A stretch of 38,718 nucleotides of DNA from the NCBI GenBank assembly GCA_004292515.1, contig RDXB01000051.1, positions 1-38,718 on the forward strand. The letters are read 5' to 3'. Shown one piece after another: positions 34,771 to 38,718 of this stretch. Position 1 is the stretch's first letter, and every line of letters starts with the position of its first letter. Made by a program: the position numbers and the translations under genes. The notes beneath the pieces are model-generated. The model was not told the DNA's origin. It saw only the letters and a list, made by a program, of their open reading frames with translations, and ran no database searches. The stretch is from Oscillatoriales cyanobacterium (GTDB taxonomy: Bacteria; Cyanobacteriota; Cyanobacteriia; CACIAM-69d).

Positions 34771-34811
34771 AAAAAAACAAAAAACCGCTAACTATCTTAG
34801 ACAGTTGGCGG
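34771..34811 (-). terminator. Intrinsic terminator, minus strand, after psaI
   Basis: On the minus strand CCGCCAACT and AGTTAGCGG (one wobble pair) form a 9-bp stem around a 9-base loop. TTTTTTGTTTTTTT follows directly. This is a good rho-independent terminator. It ends transcripts from psaI, and stops read-through into queE, 24 bp further on. Confidence 0.85.
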
Positions 34812-34971
34812 CTTGGATCTAAATCAACTCGATTCAAGGAGAAGGCAAAGCACCAGACCTAGGGAGCGATCGCCCACCCAACTCAGAGCAGAACGGCCAC
34901 GATCGCCCTAGCAAGGAACGTGAACTTGGCTCAGGAATGCCCCGTTCAAGGCTTTTATTATGCGTCGCGGG

Positions 34972-35076
34972 TTATGCGTCGCTTTCAATATGCAGGAACA
35001 ACAGGGCCATCACCACAGCGGGGAACACCCAGCCAACAATCGGCACAAAAATCGAGGGAAGAAAAGAGGCTGCCAT
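34972..35076 (-). CDS. psaI: Photosystem I reaction centre subunit VIII
   Basis: PsaI is a one-helix thylakoid protein that helps hold PsaL and the trimer-forming side of photosystem I. The 34 residues read [20 protein letters not shown] and end [14 protein letters not shown], matching the conserved PsaI pattern (ASFLP.IF.P...W.FP, then the ending YIESDA-type). AAGGA lies 9 bases before the ATG as a ribosome site. The final nucleotides of the gene (GCGACGCATAA) recur 14 bp later, a small duplication of the stop region. In many cyanobacteria psaI is next to psaL, but psaL is not here. A terminator lies 160 bp downstream. Confidence 0.93.
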   Translation of the reverse strand: MAASFLPSIFVPIVGWVFPAVVMALLFLHIESDA

Positions 35077-35196
35077 TGGGAAAGATCCTTATTCTTGATC
35101 GAATCCAAAATCGAATTCAGAGGATTTAAGGTTAACTGTACGGGCTGGGCTTCCCAAGCGGTGGCGGTTGCTAAAGATTTTTAACAAACGAGCGCT

Positions 35197-36237
35197 ATGC
35201 AAATCACGATCGAACGCTTCACCCTGACCAAGCGATCGCCCCTGACGATCAGCCGAGGCACGAATCGCGGCAACACCAATCTCTGGATCAAAATTGCCGC
35301 CGACGGCCTCGAAGGCTGGGGAGAGGCCTCGCCCCTGGTGCATGGCGTGCATCACCAAACCACCGAGGCCCTAGAAACGGCCCTGCAAGCGATCGCCCCC
35401 AGATTGGCCCAATATCATCCACTCGATCGCCAACGGATTGAACAGGCGATCCAACCCCTGCCCTCGGCGGCCCGGGCGGCGATCGACCTGGCCCTGTGGG
35501 ATTGGCTGGGCAAGCGATCGGGCCTGGCCCTGTGGCAACTTTGGGGGGGCGATCGCGATCGCATCCCGCCGATTTCCGTGACGATCGGGATTGGCTCGCC
35601 CGAGTCGGCCCGCCAGCGAGTGCAACAGTGGCGCGAGGCGATCGACACTCCTTGGCTGAAGCTGAAGTTGGGCAGTCCCGAGGGCTTGGCGGCCGATCGC
35701 GCCCTCGTGGAAGCCGTGCGGGACGAAGCACCCCAGGCCCGGTTGCTGGTGGATGCCAATGGCGGCTGGGATCTGCCGGGGGCAATCGCCATGGCCGACT
35801 GGCTGGCTGAACGGGGCGTGGCCTATCTGGAGCAGCCGCTGCCCGTCGGTTGTGAAGCCCAACTAGCCGAGCTAAAAGCGCGATCGCCCCTGCCGATTTT
35901 TGTGGATGAAAGCTGCTTTGACAGTCGCGACCTGCCGCGTTTGGCTCCCCTGGTGGATGGGATCAACCTGAAACTGATGAAATGTGGCGGCTTGAGCGAG
36001 GCGGCCCGGATGGTGGCCACGGCCCGCGCCTGTGGCTTACAAGTGATGTTTGGTTGCTATTCCGACAGCACCTTGGCCAACACGGCGGCCCTGCATTTAG
36101 GTGCTTGGGCGGATTATTTGGATCTCGACAGCCATTTGAACCTGATCGATGACCCCTTTGTGGGCGCGGCGATCGCCCCCGGTGGCCGCCTGCTACCCAG
36201 CGATCGCCCCGGCTTGGGAGTCGATCGGCTGTCCTAG
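35197..36237 (+). CDS. Dipeptide epimerase (L-Ala-D/L-Glu epimerase-like, enolase superfamily)
   Basis: This 346-residue enzyme belongs to the enolase superfamily, muconate lactonising subgroup. Catalytic features are the KxK at 155-157 (LKLKLG), metal ligands D186 (DANGGW), E212 (LEQPLP) and D237 (VDES), and the second base K262 (KLMKCGG). The strand FGCYSDSTLANTAALHL is that of the dipeptide epimerase group, and the ending YLDLDSHLNLIDDPF carries its DxD motif. The likely reaction is epimerisation of L-Ala-L-Glu or similar dipeptides from murein recycling. It is distinct from o-succinylbenzoate synthase (menC), which lacks the KCGG and DxD pattern. The start is the ATG at 35197, divergent from psaI. 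Confidence 0.88.
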   Translation: MQITIERFTLTKRSPLTISRGTNRGNTNLWIKIAADGLEGWGEASPLVHGVHHQTTEALETALQAIAPRLAQYHPLDRQRIEQAIQPLPSAARAAIDLALWDWLGKRSGLALWQLWGGDRDRIPPISVTIGIGSPESARQRVQQWREAIDTPWLKLKLGSPEGLAADRALVEAVRDEAPQARLLVDANGGWDLPGAIAMADWLAERGVAYLEQPLPVGCEAQLAELKARSPLPIFVDESCFDSRDLPRLAPLVDGINLKLMKCGGLSEAARMVATARACGLQVMFGCYSDSTLANTAALHLGAWADYLDLDSHLNLIDDPFVGAAIAPGGRLLPSDRPGLGVDRLS

Positions 36238-36243
36238 GATTAT

Positions 36244-36264
36244 GGTGGCCAATGCCCATCCTAC
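36244..36264. repeat. Degenerate single end of the 2146-2305 MITE-like element
   Basis: The word here matches the right end of the element at 2284-2304 at 18 of 21 positions. It starts 7 bp after the epimerase stop. The other end of an element is not visible, so this is a lone or decayed copy. Confidence 0.55.
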
Positions 36265-36411
36265 GGGATGATCAATCGAGAGCATCAATCCTGGTCTCAG
36301 CACCATCTTCAAGGGGCGTATTCAAGAGCGGCTGCACCTGTTCACCCTGTGCTCGCCGCTTACTCGCTGATCAAGCTGATCTTAAATTGGGGTTAATTGG
36401 AGTTTCTGGCA

Positions 36412-37728
36412 ATGTCAAATGCGCTGTTACGCGATCGCTTCCGTCAGGCCTATCGCAACCTGAATTTACAACCGCTGCTGGATGAAGCGGCGATCGCCCA
36501 GTTTGGGATTGAGTATGGTGAGGAGTCGATCGCAGAACTCGAAAACCTGATTGACCTAGCCGCACCACAACACAACAAAATCATTTTTGCGGGCCATCGG
36601 GGCTGTGGCAAATCGACCCTGTTGGCAACTTGGGAGCGGCGGTTGAACGAAGACCCGGAACAGCGGTTTTTTATTGTGCGGTTCTCGATCGCCGATGTGG
36701 TGGAACAGTCGGACGTGAACCATGTGAATCTGTTGTTTTCGATCGCGCTGCAAATCATGGCCCAAGCGATCGAGGCCAAGGTTGAGTTTTCTGAAGAGCA
36801 ACGGAAACGGATCGAGAATTGGTTTACAGAGCGTACCCGCACGATCACCGAAACGCCCATTAGCGCCGAAGTGGAAGCCGGGTTTGACTTTGTATTCTTT
36901 AAGGGCAAAATGAAAACCGATTCATCGGTGCGCGATGAAATCAAAACAAAATTTGAGCGAAGCGTTTTTGACCTGATTCAACAACTGGACAACATTGCCT
37001 CCGTAGTTGAATTGGTTACTCAACAGGAGCTATTTGTGATTATTGACGACCTCGACAAACTCGATTTGTCAGTTGCCAGAAATCTCTATTATGAAAATGT
37101 GAATGCTCTGTTTGGCCCCAGCTTTCGGATTCTCTACACCGTGCCGATCGGGGCAGTGCGGGATATTACCTTGCTAAATAGCCTAAACACTGCTGCTGAC
37201 AACCAAATGCACTTTATGCGGGTCTCCAAGCTCTATCAACGGGGTGACAGTCGCAAGAAGGATGTTCTGCCAAATCCCGAAGTAGTGGCAGAGCTGACAG
37301 CGGCCCTTCATCGTCGAATTGACCCCGATTTGTTGGAGCCAGGGATTGCCGAGCAAATTGCCGTCATGAGTGGTGGCGTTTTGCGGGAGCTGGTGCGAAT
37401 TGCCAATGAATGCTGTCAGCAGGTGATGTTGCAATTGCGGCGCGATCGCACCCTCACCGAGTTCAAAATCAATCAGGAAATTTTACAACTGGCCATTGAC
37501 GAACTCAGAAATAATATTGCTGCGCCCCTGAATCAAAGTAGCTATCAAATCTTGGTGAAGATTTATCATCACCACATTTACGATGATAAGGACGACCAAG
37601 AGCGCCAGACCTTCTTGAATTTGTTGCAGTGGCTGTATGTGTTGGAATATCGCAATGGGGATGATTGGTTTGATGTGAATCCGTTGGTAGTGGATTTGTT
37701 GAACCGGCGCGGTTTGGTCACCGCTTAG
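36412..37728 (+). CDS. AAA/STAND-type P-loop ATPase, pair partner of a TPR protein
   Basis: This 438-residue ATPase (counted from the ATG at 36412) has Walker A GHRGCGKSTLL near residue 61 and Walker B LFVIIDDLDKLD near residue 207. The N-terminal lead (LRDRFRQAYRNLNLQPLLDE) and a helical C-terminal region (EIAELTAALHRRIDPD-like, then LLQWLYVLEYRNGDDWFDVNPLVVDLLNRRG, in part) flank the NTPase domain. The C-terminal part looks like a winged-helix domain, as in Orc/Cdc6-like and STAND ATPases. I preferred the ATG with GGAG 8 bases before it, over a TTG five codons earlier. A TPR gene begins 9 bp after its stop, so the two are probably co-translated. Function is unknown; such pairs could work in signalling or defence. 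Confidence 0.85.
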   Translation: MSNALLRDRFRQAYRNLNLQPLLDEAAIAQFGIEYGEESIAELENLIDLAAPQHNKIIFAGHRGCGKSTLLATWERRLNEDPEQRFFIVRFSIADVVEQSDVNHVNLLFSIALQIMAQAIEAKVEFSEEQRKRIENWFTERTRTITETPISAEVEAGFDFVFFKGKMKTDSSVRDEIKTKFERSVFDLIQQLDNIASVVELVTQQELFVIIDDLDKLDLSVARNLYYENVNALFGPSFRILYTVPIGAVRDITLLNSLNTAADNQMHFMRVSKLYQRGDSRKKDVLPNPEVVAELTAALHRRIDPDLLEPGIAEQIAVMSGGVLRELVRIANECCQQVMLQLRRDRTLTEFKINQEILQLAIDELRNNIAAPLNQSSYQILVKIYHHHIYDDKDDQERQTFLNLLQWLYVLEYRNGDDWFDVNPLVVDLLNRRGLVTA

Positions 37729-37737
37729 TCAAGCAAT

Positions 37738-38718
37738 ATGGCAACTCTCCCAACCGATATGGCGCTGCAAGATGAACTGACCTTTGAGCGGTTGATCGAG
37801 ACGATCGCCGCCAGCAAGGACATGGCGGCCCTGTTGGTGGCGGTCAGCGATGATCCAATCGCGGAGGAATCGATCGTCCGGCGCTGCGAGGTGGAGTTGC
37901 GGCAGGAGGGTTTGTTTTCGGTGGAAGTGCGCTTGAACCGGCGCGACCCCAGCTTGCGAACAGCGGTGGAACGGGCGATCGCCGAGGGGCCCCATTTACG
38001 CGCGGGGCGATCGGGCTGCGTGATGGTGCGCGGGGCGGGGGGCCTGTCGGGCATCCAACCCGACAACGACAGCCCCACGGAGATCGATCGCTTTTTTGGC
38101 TATCTGCAATGGACGCGGGAGGCGATCGGGCAAATTCCCTATCCGATCGTTCTGTGGCTGACCCCACGCCTCTATCGGCAAATCGCCCAGAAAGCGCCCG
38201 ACTTTTGGAGTTGGCGACGGGGCACGTTTCAGTTTCGCCAGCGCACCCCCGTGGAAACGGGCCAAGTCCGCTCCCCAGATGCGCTAGCTCGCATCACGTC
38301 TGATGGCGATGCTGATGACGACAGCATCCTTTCCCTAGAAGACTTACAAGCCGCGATCGCCGCCAACGCCGACAATCGCCCGCGCCTGGCCCGCCTCTGG
38401 AATCAGTTGGGTTGGCAACATCTCAACTACAGCAACTATCCCCAGGCGATCGGAGCCTATGAACAAGCGCTGGAGCTAGCCCGCGAACTGGGCGATCAGG
38501 AGGCAGAAGCTAACTCACTCAACGGGTTGGGAAATGCTGATTATTATCTCGGTGAGTATCAGCGGGCGATCGACTTTCACGAGCAATCTTTAGCGATCAG
38601 ACGAGATATTGGTGATCGCAAAGGAGAAGCCATCTCGCTCATCGGCTTGGGCGATGCTTATCATGCTCTCGGTGAGTGTCAGCGGGCGATCGACTTTCAC
38701 GAGCAATCTTTAGCGATC
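37738..38718 (+). CDS. TPR protein with unusual N-terminal domain (3' end outside window)
   Basis: The open frame begins at the ATG at 37738 and runs 327 codons to the window edge without a stop. Residues 1-180 are a globular domain with QDELTFERLIETIAASKDMA, YLQWTREAIGQIPYPIVLWL and APDFWSWRRGTFQFRQR. I know this as a module in front of TPR repeats in cyanobacterial proteins, sometimes with a preserved P-loop-like fold, but its function is not established. From about residue 215 there are TPR units of the cyanobacterial type (GLGNADYYLGEYQRAIDFHE). Two successive 120-bp units are nearly identical at DNA level (38551-38598 against 38671-38718, one base changed), so the array is recent or under conversion. 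It follows the ATPase by 9 bp. Confidence 0.85.
   Translation, partial: MATLPTDMALQDELTFERLIETIAASKDMAALLVAVSDDPIAEESIVRRCEVELRQEGLFSVEVRLNRRDPSLRTAVERAIAEGPHLRAGRSGCVMVRGAGGLSGIQPDNDSPTEIDRFFGYLQWTREAIGQIPYPIVLWLTPRLYRQIAQKAPDFWSWRRGTFQFRQRTPVETGQVRSPDALARITSDGDADDDSILSLEDLQAAIAANADNRPRLARLWNQLGWQHLNYSNYPQAIGAYEQALELARELGDQEAEANSLNGLGNADYYLGEYQRAIDFHEQSLAIRRDIGDRKGEAISLIGLGDAYHALGECQRAIDFHEQSLAI

Noticed and set aside
1-38718. Search by eye for tRNA, rRNA and CRISPR
   Set aside because: No cloverleaf with a GTTCGA-type T-arm and no ribosomal or CRISPR sequence was recognised on either strand; a dedicated tRNA scan could still find one.

Overview
The window comes from a cyanobacterium with a moderately GC-rich genome. 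The HIP1 octamer GCGATCGC occurs all along it, and the gene content is photosynthetic: NDH-1 subunits (ndhI, ndhA), the RuBisCO accumulation factor Raf1, the phycocyanin bilin lyase subunit CpcE, a one-helix high-light-inducible protein, photosystem I subunit PsaI, and the TxlA thioredoxin-like protein. CpcE implies phycobilisomes. The species cannot be named from the sequence alone.

Layout. 1-1752 (minus): the 3'-truncated ndhI and ndhA. 1753-2457: intergenic, with a 160-bp MITE-like element. 2458-5346 (plus): raf1 followed 6 bp later by a kinase-like membrane protein. 5490-6662 (minus): dxr. 7084-14505 (plus): a run of single-function genes (DUF3611 membrane protein, a 42-residue membrane peptide, aspA, prmC, purT, hisC, ROK kinase). 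14791-17226: a solitary bacterial dynamin-like GTPase, AT-rich and lying in about 3 kb without HIP1, followed by a TPR gene relic. 17655-20062 (minus): a repeat-tailed cysteine protein, cobU translationally coupled to a membrane protein, and a NIL-domain ferredoxin. 20216-22327 (plus): txlA, an SRPBCC protein and a ferritin-like protein. 23014-24996: hli (minus) divergent from cpcE, then cynS. 25767-31921: a PAS histidine kinase convergent with an RND efflux pump and its adaptor. 32210-36237: a GT41 glycosyltransferase, queE, psaI and a dipeptide epimerase. 36412-38718: an AAA/STAND-type ATPase followed 9 bp later by a TPR protein that runs off the window.

Most neighbours form no joint pathway. 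The real functional pairs are ndhA/ndhI, the membrane protein/cobU, the adaptor/RND pump and the ATPase/TPR protein. Chorismate-, nucleotide- or isoprenoid-type clusters are absent: dxr, purT, hisC, cobU and queE are each isolated pathway members, as is usual in cyanobacteria.

Two features stand out. First, intergenic DNA is full of structured repeats: a palindromic family (CAAGGGGCTTAAGCCCCTTG) in at least five copies, two inverted-repeat elements, and about ten unrelated minisatellites with periods of 10-24 bp. Second, there are two candidate conflict or defence loci: the lone dynamin-like GTPase and the ATPase-TPR pair. All functions are assigned by recognising motifs and families by eye; no database search was possible.
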